Origin: Bacillus sp. FJAT-26390
Lineage (GTDB): Bacteria > Bacillota > Bacilli > Paenibacillales > Paenibacillaceae
Assembly: GCF_001682865.1 (NCBI RefSeq)
Contig: NZ_MAQX01000001.1
Span: forward strand, 1 to 64,000
Direction of reading: 5' to 3'
Length of the DNA: 64,000 nucleotides
A program made the translations under genes and the position numbers. Shown here piece by piece: positions 1 to 10,039 of the stretch. The notes under the pieces are model-generated. The model was not told the origin of the DNA. It saw only the letters and a program-made list of their open reading frames with translations, and made no database searches. Position 1 is the first letter of the stretch. Every line of letters starts with the position of its first letter.

Positions 1-114
1 GCATGGAGTGCCCAGAATATCATTATCTAACGGCTGACTTGACACCCAATGCGCGGATGGGTCCTGCTATCGAGGTAACAAGTTGGTTAGTCTACCGCGT
101 TTTCTTGTTACGGG

Positions 115-170
115 ATAAAGCTCTTGTGAAAATTTAGAAATATCTATTCCGATTTTGACAAGAACTTTAT
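115..170. repeat. 19-bp inverted repeat
   Basis: Arms 115-133 and 152-170 match at 17 of 19 positions with an 18-base loop. There is no T-run directly after it, so it is not a plain terminator. Confidence 0.5.
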
Positions 171-318
171 CTCATTGCCACAAATAGTAACGGATTGCTA
201 CGGCAGAAATTCACAATGAGAAACTCGGGCAAGCGGTTTGCATGCCGGGGCTTCTCTTTGGTTTCCAAAGGCCGATTTATTTTTTTAAATACAGGGGAAA
301 CTCTCATAAAATAAGGCG

Positions 319-372
319 GCTGCTTTCCGAAAGAAATGTCGGAGAGCAGCGATTTTAAAGCTTTTTGTTTTA
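319..372 (+). terminator. hairpin terminator
   Basis: GCTGCTTTCCGA at 319-330 pairs with TCGGAGAGCAGC at 339-350 (11 of 12), then a T-rich stretch (ATTTTAAAGCTTTTTG) follows on the plus strand. It would end a transcript entering from the left edge. Confidence 0.55.
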
Positions 373-664
373 TGCTCTTCCTGCTTGCTCGCCAGCGAAC
401 AGGACTTATCCAATTGGAGCGAATACTTGAAAAATATTACTGGCTGGTTATGTGGTGTGATAATTCCGACTCATGTTGAAAGAAAATAAAGTCTTAGACT
501 AACCTAATGATAAAGTGCTGTAATGTAAAATATTTATTAGAAAACGAGATTAAGTGAATTGAAAGCACCTCCGGAATGAGGAGTGTTGCAACAAGGGGTT
601 ATTCATCCACTATTATTAACGATTGCAAGAGAGTCACAGCTGTTATATTCGCAACACGAACTCC

Positions 665-901
665 TTAGAAAAAAGGATTCCTCATTAAATCAGCTGAAGA
701 GATTTCGCGCCCTTCTTTCTCTACTCCCGTACTTTCAGCCACGATTTGTTTTAAATACTTATTTGAATGAATAATTGATGTAGGGGAATAAATGGTTTCA
801 TCTTGCAATACAATCGTAATGTTTCCTTTTCCGAGGATAAAAACTTGACATACAGAATTATCTTTGTTCATGTTTGACAACTGTTCCATTAAATCTTCCA
901 T
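665..901 (-). CDS. small hypothetical protein
   Basis: A 78-residue soluble protein of unknown function. It opens MEDLMEQLSNMNKDN and has a hydrophobic core (VFILGKGNITIVLQDETIY) that reads like a short beta sheet, then a charged tail. No family is recognised and no signal peptide is seen. The ATG at 901 is the only start in frame because a stop lies just upstream, and the ribosome site is weak. The overlapping plus-strand frame at 583-774 has a less protein-like composition, so I prefer this strand. Confidence 0.5.
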   Translation of the reverse strand: MEDLMEQLSNMNKDNSVCQVFILGKGNITIVLQDETIYSPTSIIHSNKYLKQIVAESTGVEKEGREISSADLMRNPFF

Positions 902-985
902 CGTTTAACTTCTATCATATCAATCACCACCCATTGTAAGATTATAACAAGGTTCCGTACCTCTTTATCCACTGCCTAAGTCATC

Positions 986-2073
986 CTACGGATTTACTCC
1001 TATTGAGAATGGACGAGCTCCCACTGGAATGGTCGCAATCACTGTATTGGTTACTCCATTAATCACAGAAACGGAATTATCATCCTGATTTGTTGCATAA
1101 ATACGATTGGTTAATAGGTTGGTTCCAACTCCGTTTGGATTATTCCCGACTGGAATGGTAGCAATCACTACATTTGTTAATCCACCAATCACAGAAACAT
1201 TATCGGTATCTCGATTCGGTACGTAAATAGCGTTCGTTGATGTATTAATTCCTACTTCACCTGGAGTAGTACCGACCGGAACGGTAGCAATCACCGTATT
1301 GGTTACTCCATCAATCACAGAAACACTATTACCCGAAAAATTTGATACATAAATTTGATTAGTTAATGGATTGATTCCTATTCTAAATGGGTTAACCCCA
1401 ACTGGAATTTGGGTAATCACGGCATTCGTTGCTCCATTAATGACCGTAACGACATCAAAATTAAAATTTGCTACATAAATACGATTGGTTATTGAATTGA
1501 CGCCTACTCCTGTTGGAAGAGACAGACCTCCTACAGGAATAATGGTTGCAATCACTGTATTGGTCAATCCGTCAATTACGGAGACTGTACTATCATTAAA
1601 ATTTGCTACATATATGGCATTGGTAGCAGTATTAACCCCGATTGAACTTGCGCCATCCCCAGTAGGGTCCGTAGCAATCACTGTATTAGTTATTCCATCA
1701 ATTACGGAAACGTCACCACTAGTCAAATTTCCTACATAAATTCGGTTAGTTATTGGATGGACACCTACTCCCGCAGGATTTACTCCAACAGGAACGGCAG
1801 CAGTCACCGCATTCGTTACCCCATCAATCACAGAAACATTGTTACTATTGAGATTGATACATAAATACGATTGACTGATATGGATTCGACAGGACCTGTA
1901 GGTCCGGTTGTCCCTATTGCTCCCGTCGCCCCAGTTGCTCCTGCAGTTCCTGTTGCTCCGATTGCTTCTCCAAGTCCTTGAAGTAATTGCGGTCCTTCTG
2001 CTAGTGGTCCTTGGGGCCCTCGCGGTCCTTCAGGTCCAGGAGGTCCAGGAGGACAATTGCATCTACCCATCAT
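986..2073 (-). pseudogene. collagen-like/YVTN beta-propeller protein, frameshifted
   Basis: The N-terminal part (2073 down to about 1860) starts MMGRCNCPPGPPGPEGPRG and carries collagen-type Gly-X-Y triplets ending in GAIGTTGPTGP. The C-terminal part (to 986) has seven near-identical repeats of about 42 residues with cores such as NRIYVAN and SVIDGVTNTVIAT, the YVTN-type seven-bladed propeller. The halves are in different frames: around 1854 the reading is TATGTATCAATCTC where TCA-AAT is expected, so one A is missing. The start is preceded by AAGGAGATGAA. Collagen-like stalk plus globular head is the layout of exosporium filament proteins such as BclA, so a spore-surface role is inferred. The frameshift may be a sequencing error or real decay. 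Confidence 0.8.
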
Positions 2074-2196
2074 TTCATCTCCTTGTTATTAAGCTTTTTC
2101 ATCATATTAAAAGCCTAATATTAGAAACACTCCAAATACCTATTAAACTTAAAATAGGCAAATAGAAAAGTATATTCACTGAATATTTGCACAGCT

Positions 2197-2424
2197 ATGT
2201 TAGGGATTTTAGTAACCAAAAGAAGCAATAGAAAGAGTGTTTTGAAGCTTTATGAGAGAGATATTCATTTAAGTCAAAAGCTATTTGTCTTTATTCCGGT
2301 GGACATTATTTGGGAGGAACAACGCATTAACGGAATCAGTATGAATAGGGGGATTAAGATAGGCTCTTTCGCTCTTCCTCATGTCGTCTATTACTGGTAC
2401 TTAAAGGCGATCGGCATTGTTTAA
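2197..2424 (+). pseudogene. YheC/YheD-like N-terminal fragment
   Basis: 75 residues that resemble the first part of the YheC/YheD spore-coat-associated family: GILVTKRSN at the start, FIPVDIIWEEQRINGI in the middle and LPHVVYYWYL where the family has LPDVVYNR. Family members are about 350-450 residues with an ATP-grasp fold, so this lacks the catalytic part. No clear ribosome site is seen. What follows (2425-2660) contains stops in all frames on this strand. Probably a decayed gene. Confidence 0.5.
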
Positions 2425-2688
2425 TAGAGGAAAGAAGTAATCAATGTGGAATTACAAAAAGAGTAGCTTGAAGAAATTATGGGCGAAATATCCGCAGCTA
2501 TTCATAAATCTTGAGGTGTTCAGACTTGTAGCCTCCATCAAACGATCTGTAGAGCGTGGTGATAGGAATTGTATGATCACTTGCTCTAACTTGCGTTTCG
2601 ATAATGGCATCCATGATATTTTTGTGCAAGGATTGCAAGGTTCCATTTCCCGCCTTCACCTATAATTAAACTTGAAAGAAGGATCTGA

Positions 2689-3549
2689 ATGGATTGGCTG
2701 GACCGAATGAACAACGCAATGGAATATGTCGAATCAAACCTGTCTGAAGCAATCGATTACGACCAAGCAGCAATAATTGCCTGTTGCTCAACTTACCATT
2801 TTCAGCGCATGTTTTCGTTCATCACTATGTTCCGATGGCGGAATATATTCGGAGCAGGCGGCTTACACTTGCCGCATTTGAACTGCAAAATAGCGGTATA
2901 AAGGTCATCGATGTGGCATTCAAGTACGGTTACGAATCGCCTGAGGCATTCTCTAGGGCGTTCAAAAAATGCACGGTGTAATGCCAATGTCAGCGCGCGA
3001 CAAAGGCGTTACACTCAAGGCCTATCCTCGGTTATCTTTTCATATTTCGATTCGAGGAGATGTTGAGATATATTACAAAATCGAGGAAAAACCAGCCTTT
3101 GAAATGTTTGGCATTTCAACTCTGGTCAATGCCGATGGCGAGAATCCGTTCATTGAATACCTGAATTTTGGGAGAAGTGCATTTCCGACGGAACCGTAAA
3201 ACGAATCCGTGCCGCCGCAGGTTTGGGGGAACATGGCCAGATCCATGCGGTTTTATACAACAACCAAGGTGAGAGATTCTCCTACATGATCGGTTATTTC
3301 TTGCCTCAGACTGGCTTGCCGCAAGGGTTTAAAAAGCTTCAAATCCCCCCGCAAATGCATGCTATTTTTTCAACTGGCCTAAACCCAGACGGACAAAGCG
3401 GTATTCATGATTTGTGGAGACGTATTTGGGGAGAATGGTTTCCGACCTGTGATTATCAATTCGCAAATGGCCCTGAGTTTGAAATGACCTATGATAGAGG
3501 CAACGGTATGTACGAAATGGGAGTTTGGATCCCTGTCGTTAAAAAGTGA
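2689..3549 (+). pseudogene. AraC-type regulator with GyrI-like domain, three frameshifts
   Basis: Begins [20 protein letters not shown] after a GAAAGAAGG site and continues through an AraC helix-turn-helix pair (YHFQRMFSF; then [40 protein letters not shown]) into a GyrI-like effector domain (FHISIRGD, AFEMFGIST, IPEFWEKCISDG, WGEWFPTCDYQF). The frame changes near 2826, near 2966 (in an A6 run) and near 3156, and each shift is explained by one missing base. The composite protein is about 287 residues, the usual size for this two-domain class. Inactive as read, unless these are sequencing errors. Confidence 0.8.
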
Positions 3550-3597
3550 GTCGTGTGCGCAGTACCAAATTCACCTTAGTGTTAGGGGCGATTCCCT

Positions 3598-4140
3598 ATG
3601 GAAAGCGAGAACAGAATGGATCATGCAATCATTGCACAACATGCGCTTGCACAGTACGATATAAACGTTGTATCCGTATCGCCAATAGCTCAAAGTGGTG
3701 CAGCGGTTTTTAAAATTGAAGATAACCGTGGATTGTTATACAGCTTGCGTGTTCATAAATCTAAAAGCAGTGCGCTTGAAAAGATATGGACGCGCCGAGA
3801 TGTGCTGGACTCTGAGTTGGTATGGCTGGATGCGCTTAATCGTGTTACTAGTCTTACTATCCCTGAGCCAAAACGCAATCAGCAAGCGTCGTATGTCACG
3901 CAAGTGGACGAAGTTTATTGTACAATGCTCAGTTGGGTGGCGGGCGAGCAAAAACCATACTTTACGAACGAGCAAGATTTGAAATCCACCGCTGAGATGA
4001 CGGCAGCTTTGCACCGTCATTCCAGTAAGTGGCAGCTCCCTTCCTCTTTAGTCCGTCCAACGAATAATAGTGCACGCATACGGCTCGTTCTTGACATGCT
4101 AAAAAGTCTGCGTCTCGTGAATTTGGCAGGTATGCAATAG
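3598..4140 (+). pseudogene. aminoglycoside-phosphotransferase-like kinase, truncated
   Basis: The N-lobe of the APH/choline-kinase fold is readable: residues 1-150 include SGAAVFKIEDNRGLLYSLRVHK (nucleotide-binding strand with the lysine-equivalent region), the linker YCTMLSWVAGEQ and ALHRHSS. Relatives are about 330 residues with a catalytic HGD loop. Here the frame shifts near 4105 (LKSASREFGRYAIG can be read in the next frame) and both frames stop before any catalytic loop. Non-functional as a kinase. No strong ribosome site. Confidence 0.65.
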
Positions 4141-4184
4141 GGAAGTTCATTATCATTTATTTATGAATTGTGTGATGCTAAGGC

Positions 4185-4919
4185 TCAAAGCAGACCGGAT
4201 ATCTGAGCACTGCACTCCCTTAATCTTTTGCTTACAGAACGGTCTCTTTTCCGGTTTAATCGGACGGCAGGGCCGGATATGGCTACCGCCGCGATTACGT
4301 TTCCTTTATAAAAGATCGGTGCAGCGATGCAGCGCAAACCTATTTCTGTTTCTTCATCATCAATGGCATATCCTTGCTGGCGTATTACGTTTAGATGCTC
4401 TTTTAACAAATGATTGTCGTCAAAGGTATGTTTTGTTGCTTTGTGCAAGGTAAGGTGATTAAGCATTTTATTTAGCTGTTCATCACTCAGGTACGCTAGG
4501 ATTACCTTCCCAAAGGCACTCAGATGGGCATAAGCAGAATCACCAACACGGGAATGGCTGCGTATGGCATGATTCCCCTCGACTACCTGGACCGTCATGA
4601 CATTCATTCCGTGCAAAACACCGATATAAGCGGTTTCGCCAATCTCCTGCGCTAATTGATGTAGGGAAGGCACAACCAGCCAATTAAGGTTGGTGTTAAC
4701 AGATGAAGAATAAGTCCTTCTTAATTCAGAGGCTTTGTAAGTATTCCCATCTTTTTGAATAAAACCAGTCTTCTCGAGTGTATACAACAGACGAAAGGTT
4801 GTTGATTTGTTCAGATTAAACTGGCGCATAATGTCTGTCAATCTCAGGGGTTCCCCTTGCTGCAGCGCGTCAAGAATGAGCAGCCCTTTTTTTAGGGTCG
4901 CAACCTCATATTGATCCAT
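4185..4919 (-). CDS. IclR family transcriptional regulator
   Basis: 244 residues. Residues 1-70 form the winged helix typical of IclR proteins (LKKGLLILDALQ, LRLTDIMRQFNLNKSTTFRLLYTLEKTGFI). Residues 85-240 form the effector domain (ETAYIGVLHG, YAHLSAFGKVILAYL, GYAIDDEETEIGLRCIAAPIF). The full family length is present. Start ATG at 4919 follows GAGGTGAAGCA. Members usually control a nearby catabolic operon; no obvious substrate genes are next to it, so its target is unknown. Transcription converges on the truncated kinase. Confidence 0.9.
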   Translation of the reverse strand: MDQYEVATLKKGLLILDALQQGEPLRLTDIMRQFNLNKSTTFRLLYTLEKTGFIQKDGNTYKASELRRTYSSSVNTNLNWLVVPSLHQLAQEIGETAYIGVLHGMNVMTVQVVEGNHAIRSHSRVGDSAYAHLSAFGKVILAYLSDEQLNKMLNHLTLHKATKHTFDDNHLLKEHLNVIRQQGYAIDDEETEIGLRCIAAPIFYKGNVIAAVAISGPAVRLNRKRDRSVSKRLRECSAQISGLL

Positions 4920-5080
4920 TGCTTCACCTCAAAGCATCTTTGTTCGAACTTATAATCCTAAAAGGAAGGATTTAAAAGTTATTGTTTAAGTTTATATCTT
5001 GATCTTCACCCGTGTATACTATTCTTCCTCCTTAATTTTGATGTGTTTTCGATAAATAATGAACCAATCAAGAACGAAAA

Positions 5081-5111
5081 GAGAGGGCAAGAGCTTTACG
5101 CCCAACCCTCC
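5081..5111 (-). terminator. possible terminator
   Basis: On the minus strand GGGC at the left arm pairs with GCCC across a 12-base loop, extended imperfectly by flanking AGGG and CCCT, and is followed by TTTTCGTTC. It lies 95 bases after the UPF0303 gene. Confidence 0.35.
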
Positions 5112-5205
5112 CGTATATTTTCCGGATGCTGAATTCATTATAGAACTTACTGTAATTCCTATGAAATAATAATTCCGAGTTTGTTCTCACCCTACTCCAT
5201 AACCA

Positions 5206-5664
5206 TCACTTTCCTAGCAAAAATAGGCGAATGCCCTCAACCGCATAAGCATGATCCAACTCGCCGGTCAATCCTCCGACTGTAACTGACCCGACCACGC
5301 CAACATTTTTGACCCGTATGGGAAAAGATCCGCCTACCGCTTGATAGTCTGCTGCGGGCAGCAATGAGTGTTCAGCATGAGAAGCTCCACTTTGGATAAA
5401 GCGTTCTTCAATGTAGGCAGAACTACGGCTATAATGATCGACGATCCGTTTTTTGCGAAATAACCAAACGTAGTTTTCCTCCGAGGTACCATCCATCAGA
5501 TGTGTAAACACGGGAACTCGGTTACGTTCGATATGAACGGCCACTGCTGCATTGTTTTCTCGTGCATATTGAACAATCCGGTTTCCAAGTGCAAGGGCAT
5601 CCTGATGGCTAAACGTTATAAATTCTAAATCTTGCTCCACGCGGTCCAATTCATTCAAATTCAT
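5206..5664 (-). CDS. UPF0303/GlcG-HbpS-like protein
   Basis: 152-residue cytoplasmic protein of the heme-degrading/HbpS-like (DUF336) fold as found in UPF0303 proteins. Recognisable segments are FSHQDALALGNRIVQYARE near the start, VAVHIERNRVPVFTHLMDG, WLFRKKRIVDHYSRSS, ADYQAVGGSFPIRVKNVGVVGSVTVGGL and the DHAYAVEGIRLFL end. The exact biochemical role is unknown. Start ATG at 5664 follows AAGGAGAGAG. It lies 13 bases behind the MFS transporter gene on the same strand, so the two are probably co-transcribed. Confidence 0.85.
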   Translation of the reverse strand: MNLNELDRVEQDLEFITFSHQDALALGNRIVQYARENNAAVAVHIERNRVPVFTHLMDGTSEENYVWLFRKKRIVDHYSRSSAYIEERFIQSGASHAEHSLLPAADYQAVGGSFPIRVKNVGVVGSVTVGGLTGELDHAYAVEGIRLFLLGK

Positions 5665-5677
5665 TTATTCTCTCTCC

Positions 5678-6859
5678 TTAACGAAATATATTTTGTTTCT
5701 TATCCAGCATGTAGTTTATTACGGCCAGAAAAGAGGCAAATCCAGCCATAATTGCTCCGATCCAAGCTGTGTCCATGATATGCATTTGTTCTACCGCAAC
5801 CCCGCCCAGAGTGGAACCAACAGCGATCCCGATATTAAAAGCAGATATGTTGAGTGCAGAAGCCAGTTCCTTAGCAGAGGGCACCAGCTTCTCAGCAAGT
5901 ATTAAAATGTAAGCCTGTACGCCGGGAGACATTATAAATGCGAACAAGCCCATCAATATGAGTGACAGAATGCTGAGCGTCTTGCTGGGCAGCAGCCATA
6001 TTTGCAACAACAGGGCAATTGCCTGAAACAGAAACACGAATCGCAGTGCCTTTACAGGATGCCCGTTTGCTAATTTCCCCCCGATAATATTACCGATGGC
6101 CACTGCAACACCGTAAACCAGCAGGAGCCATGAAATGGACGAGGCGGAATACCCGCTGATCTCTTCCAGAATAGGAGATATATACGTAAATAAGGCAAAG
6201 GTCGCTCCGAAACCGAGTACCGTCATCAACAAAGCCATAATGATCCGGGGGTTGACGATTAAGCAACCCACATCCTTCAATGTTGGCGAGTGCTTTGAAC
6301 GCTGGACTTTATCTACCGCTATGAGGTTGACCAGCAAGGCTATCAGCCCCAATCCGGCAACTGCGACAAATGTCATCCGCCATCCAAATTGCTGTCCGAT
6401 ATAAGTGCCTAGAGGCACTCCAAGAATGGTAGCGACGGTTAAGCCGGTGAACATGATGGAGATAGCGGTCCCTTTTTTTGTAGTCGGGACCATATCTGCG
6501 GCCACTGTAGCTGCAACGGCGAAGAAAACGCCATGCGCAACTGCAGTAATCACCCTTGAAATAAGCAGTACCGTATAAGATGGAGCTAAAGTGGACAGGA
6601 CATTCCCGGCAGTGAACACGAGCATCAGGAATATCAGGTATCCTTTTTTGGGGAGTTTTCCGGTAAATACCACCACTACTGGCGTACCAATCGCGATGGC
6701 CACTGCATACCCAGAAATCAGCGTCCCTGCTTTCGTAACGGTTATCCCGAGATCGGCGGCTACTTCTTGCAGGAGGCCGACAATAACAAATTCAGTCGTT
6801 CCAATGGCAAAAGCACTCACCGCAAGTGAAATCAATGCAACATAGATTTTTGAGTTCAT
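5678..6859 (-). CDS. MFS efflux transporter, AraJ/YdhP-like (DHA1)
   Basis: 393 residues with 12 predicted membrane helices. Family signs: FAIGTTEFVIVGLLQEVAADLG in helix 1, SGYAVAIAIGTPV in helix 2, the short loop GKLPKKG, SRVITAVAHGVFFAVAA in helix 4 and GVPLGTYIGQQFGWRMTF in helix 5. These match the AraJ/chloramphenicol-resistance-like DHA1 group of drug or sugar exporters. The substrate cannot be told from sequence. Start ATG at 6859 follows GGGAGGTGAATAT. First gene of a likely two-gene unit with the UPF0303 gene. Confidence 0.9.
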   Translation of the reverse strand: MNSKIYVALISLAVSAFAIGTTEFVIVGLLQEVAADLGITVTKAGTLISGYAVAIAIGTPVVVVFTGKLPKKGYLIFLMLVFTAGNVLSTLAPSYTVLLISRVITAVAHGVFFAVAATVAADMVPTTKKGTAISIMFTGLTVATILGVPLGTYIGQQFGWRMTFVAVAGLGLIALLVNLIAVDKVQRSKHSPTLKDVGCLIVNPRIIMALLMTVLGFGATFALFTYISPILEEISGYSASSISWLLLVYGVAVAIGNIIGGKLANGHPVKALRFVFLFQAIALLLQIWLLPSKTLSILSLILMGLFAFIMSPGVQAYILILAEKLVPSAKELASALNISAFNIGIAVGSTLGGVAVEQMHIMDTAWIGAIMAGFASFLAVINYMLDKKQNIFR

Positions 6860-7066
6860 ATATTCACCTCCCTTATATAAGCCTGATATTAAGAGAGAAG
6901 TTAAAAAAGTTCAAAAAAAAGAAAAAAAGTTTCTATTATAGAAATCTTTTTCGATTATAAAAAAACTAGAAACGGCTGGATGCAAGAGATCGAAAAGGGA
7001 GTTGAGGTGAATTAGTACGGAGAGCTCACGATTGATGGAAGCCTGATTAAATCGTTTTAAAAAGAT

Positions 7067-7095
7067 AAAAGCTACCATGTAATATGGCAGCTTTT
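7067..7095 (+). terminator. hairpin terminator-like element
   Basis: AAAAGCTACCAT at 7067-7078 pairs with ATGGCAGCTTTT from 7083, with one bulge, and runs into TTTTT. No intact gene feeds it on the plus strand, so its role is unclear. The surrounding 6860-7238 has no other gene I can support. Confidence 0.45.
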
Positions 7096-7238
7096 TAATG
7101 CTTAACGCAATAGTATTAATAGCATTTTATAATCAAATGATCCTTTCCATTCGACGTAGAATCGTTGATCTTTATTAGTGATTCAACTAAACAAGAGCGA
7201 AGGAACATGCGAAGTCAAAACGACGCAAGCTGCAGGAC

Positions 7239-7612
<374 letters not shown>

Positions 7613-7832
7613 TTATTTTAAAAGTGTAAGTATAGGGAGCCAAAATTGAGCAAGCAGCTTATCTAATGATGAATGGTATGCTCGCCAATTACACCCTTAT
7701 TATGCACCGGAAGAAAAAGAGAACGTTATCCCATTCGTGTCTAATGTTTGCCTAATCCTCTCACGACCACTTATGTATCAAATGAATATAGGCTATAATC
7801 GAACTATAAAAATAACGAAGTGGGAGGGGCCA

Positions 7833-8375
7833 ATGTCTGAAATAATTATGAAACAGCAAAATGAACTCGCAAAATCATTGAGCGTTATTCAGAAAAAGAC
7901 GATGTTCATCCCACCGCTATTTCATCTTTTTTTTTCATCCGTGTCTCAAATGCTGGCGTGAAGTCCGTCTGATTACCTTGTGGCATCCGTTCACTTGCCG
8001 GTTACAGCCCAAGTCACAGAAGCGGCACCGGAGGCTCCTTATTTAGGTTTCAAACTTGAATTTACGCCCAGCCAAATCTTAGAGGTTTTACATGAATCTG
8101 AAAAACAGGTGAATCCGAAAGTAGATCCTAAGAGGGCCATGTTTGTCAGCAAGTTGGATTCGTCTTTGTTGGATGCGGTCCTCCGGTTAGCTCGTTTGTT
8201 AGATAATCCCAAAAACATTCCGGTGCTTGCTCCATTATTTACGAAGGAGATTCTATATTGTGTGTTGGAAGGTGAAAATGGAAGTATTTTAGAACAAATT
8301 GTAATGGAGGGTAGCTCAATCTTTCAAATCAGAGAGGTTATTGAGCACATCATGACTCATTATGATGGACATTAG
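7833..8375 (+). pseudogene. AraC_N-type regulator with internal and C-terminal deletions
   Basis: The start MSEIIMKQQNELAKSLSVIQKK after a GGGAGGGG site fits the N-terminus of AraC_N-domain regulators. The frame stops at 7961, and from about 7968 a second frame gives DYLVASVHLPVTAQVTEAAP and APYLGFKLEFTPSQILEVL, the middle of the same domain, down to FQIREVIEHIMTHYDGH at 8375. The C-terminal helix-turn-helix that should follow is missing, and about 50 residues of the N-terminal domain are also lost. It cannot bind DNA as read. Confidence 0.65.
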
Positions 8376-8509
8376 CAAGGTGCAATTGCGTTCGTAGAAG
8401 ATACTTCGTTATTCCGTTCACGCCAACAAATTACGCCGAGTCTCTGGTATCTTTGCTTGGCGAAGGTATATGATATGGATATGAATGAAATGGAAGGATG
8501 AAATCACCG

Positions 8510-9865
8510 ATGAGTTATAAAACCTATTTTAAAAACGTAAGGGAACAGCAATTGGACGAGCTGAAGCAATGGTTGTCCATCCCGAGCATATCTGCCCTGT
8601 CCGAGCATAAAGCGGATATGAACAAAGCGGCCGATTGGCTTGCGGACGCACTCACCCGCGCAGGCCTCGAGAATGTGGAAGTGCATCAAACCGACGGACA
8701 CCCGATCGTGTATGCCGATCATCTTCATGCTCCCGGCAAACCTACCGTGCTTGTTTACGGCCATTACGACGTGCAGCCAGTCGATCCGCTGCATTTGTGG
8801 ACGACGCCTCCCTTCGAGCCGGACATCCGGGACGGCAAGCTGTACGCGCGGGGCGCGACGGACGATAAAGGCCAGGTTTTTCTACATATCAAAGCGATAG
8901 AAGCTATATTGAAGCAAGAACAGCAGCTTCCAGTCAATATCAAGCTGTGCATCGAAGGCGAAGAAGAGGTTTCCAGCCGGAGCCTTCCCCCTTTCTTGGC
9001 GACGAATCGGGACAAGCTGGCCACTGACGTCGTCTTGATTTCGGACACATCGCTGATCGAGCCGGGCAAGCCCGCCATCAGTACGGGACTTCGTGGGTTG
9101 TGTTCGCTTGAGGTCACCGTGAACACCGCGAATACCGATTTGCACTCCGGAACATTTGGCGGAGGCGTTCCCAACGCGCTTCATGCCCTGGTCTCATTGC
9201 TTGCGACTTTGCATGATGATCGGGGCGGCGTAAGCGTCGAAGGATTCTATGAAGGCGTGCCAGAGCTTTCACCGCTTATGAAAGAAGAGTTTGCCAAGCA
9301 GATGCTGGATGAAGATCAATTGAAGGCAAGTCTTGGTCTTGACGCATTGTACGGCGAAGAAGACTTCTCCTTTGTGGAGCGGGTTGGAGCAAGGCCGACG
9401 CTTGAGCTGAACGGCGTTTACGGCGGATTTCAGGGCGAAGGCACCAAGACGGTCATTCCGAAAGAGGCGCATGCCAAGATCACCTGCCGCCTTGTTGGAG
9501 ACCAGGACCCGCAGGACATTTTGGACAAGATTAAACGGCATTTGCAGAAGCATGTTCAGCCCGGTGCGAAGCTGCAAGTCAAAGACGGCGAGCAGGCCCG
9601 CGCTTTCAACATCGATCCTTCCGACCGGATGCTGCAGTTGGCTGCGGATGCTTACGAAGACGTCTACGGCACGCGAGCGCTGTTCACGAAAGACGGAGGA
9701 TCGATTCCGATCGTCGAAACCTTCTCCCGCGAACTGGCGGCTCCTGTCGTTATGATGGGCTTTGGTCTTCCGGACGAGAATCTGCATGCGCCGAACGAGC
9801 ATTTTAATCTGAGCAATTTCGATAATGGGCTTCTGACGATCGTATCGTTCCTGAAGCGGTTATAG
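8510..9865 (+). CDS. M20 family metallopeptidase (dipeptidase-like)
   Basis: About 451 residues. Zinc-site landmarks of the M20 family are visible: VYGHYDVQP (first His/Asp), ARGATDDKGQ (bridging Asp), EGEEEVSS (catalytic Glu pair) and NLHAPNEHF near the end (last His). A dimerisation insert begins around LRGLCSLEVTV with the DLHSGTFGG segment. This suits a cytoplasmic dipeptidase or carnosinase-like enzyme that hydrolyses short peptides. An upstream ATG at 8498 sits on top of the GGAAGG site, so ATG 8510 is a better start. Base composition is more GC-rich than the neighbouring remnants. Single gene with its own terminator. Confidence 0.9.
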   Translation: MSYKTYFKNVREQQLDELKQWLSIPSISALSEHKADMNKAADWLADALTRAGLENVEVHQTDGHPIVYADHLHAPGKPTVLVYGHYDVQPVDPLHLWTTPPFEPDIRDGKLYARGATDDKGQVFLHIKAIEAILKQEQQLPVNIKLCIEGEEEVSSRSLPPFLATNRDKLATDVVLISDTSLIEPGKPAISTGLRGLCSLEVTVNTANTDLHSGTFGGGVPNALHALVSLLATLHDDRGGVSVEGFYEGVPELSPLMKEEFAKQMLDEDQLKASLGLDALYGEEDFSFVERVGARPTLELNGVYGGFQGEGTKTVIPKEAHAKITCRLVGDQDPQDILDKIKRHLQKHVQPGAKLQVKDGEQARAFNIDPSDRMLQLAADAYEDVYGTRALFTKDGGSIPIVETFSRELAAPVVMMGFGLPDENLHAPNEHFNLSNFDNGLLTIVSFLKRL

Positions 9866-9870
9866 GCATG

Positions 9871-9908
9871 AAAAATCGCGAAGCAGATGGCTTCTCGATT
9901 TTTTTTTG
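9871..9908 (+). terminator. intrinsic terminator after M20 gene
   Basis: AAAATCG-GAAGC pairs with GGCTTC-CGATTTT around an AGAT loop and ends in eight or nine T residues. Confidence 0.8.
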
Positions 9909-10039
9909 ACGATCAGGCTGTTCAACGAAAATAAAGACTGGAGATGGGCAGTGAACTGATGGGCTGGTTCGTGTAACAATAATTTCCATATTTCGTCTAT
10001 ATTTTCGACTGCACAAACTGGGGTGGGGTGACAGTTTGA

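Larger units (their letters stand above)
1..582. other. gene-free, structured region
   Basis: No convincing gene. A 44-codon open frame at 3-137 (plus) may be the tail of a gene cut by the window edge, but I do not recognise it. The stretch is rich in inverted repeats: 75-82 with 104-111, 115-133 with 152-170, and 171-177 with 214-220, followed by a terminator-like hairpin at 319-350. This nesting suggests a structured RNA or the end of a mobile element. No family is recognised. Confidence 0.4.

Noticed and set aside
1485..1739. Plus-strand frame inside the propeller gene
   Set aside because: Shadow of the repeated YVTN codons on the other strand.
986..1831. CRISPR-like regular repeats
   Set aside because: The periodic repeats are about 126 bases, coding, and diverged in step with propeller blades; no spacers or cas genes.
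2444..2665. 73-codon plus-strand frame
   Set aside because: No ribosome site, basic and irregular composition, and the minus strand reads better here.
7650..7740. Plus-strand reading NEWYARQLHPYYAPEEKEN
   Set aside because: Coherent for about 25 residues only, no start or family recognised; could be chance between remnants.
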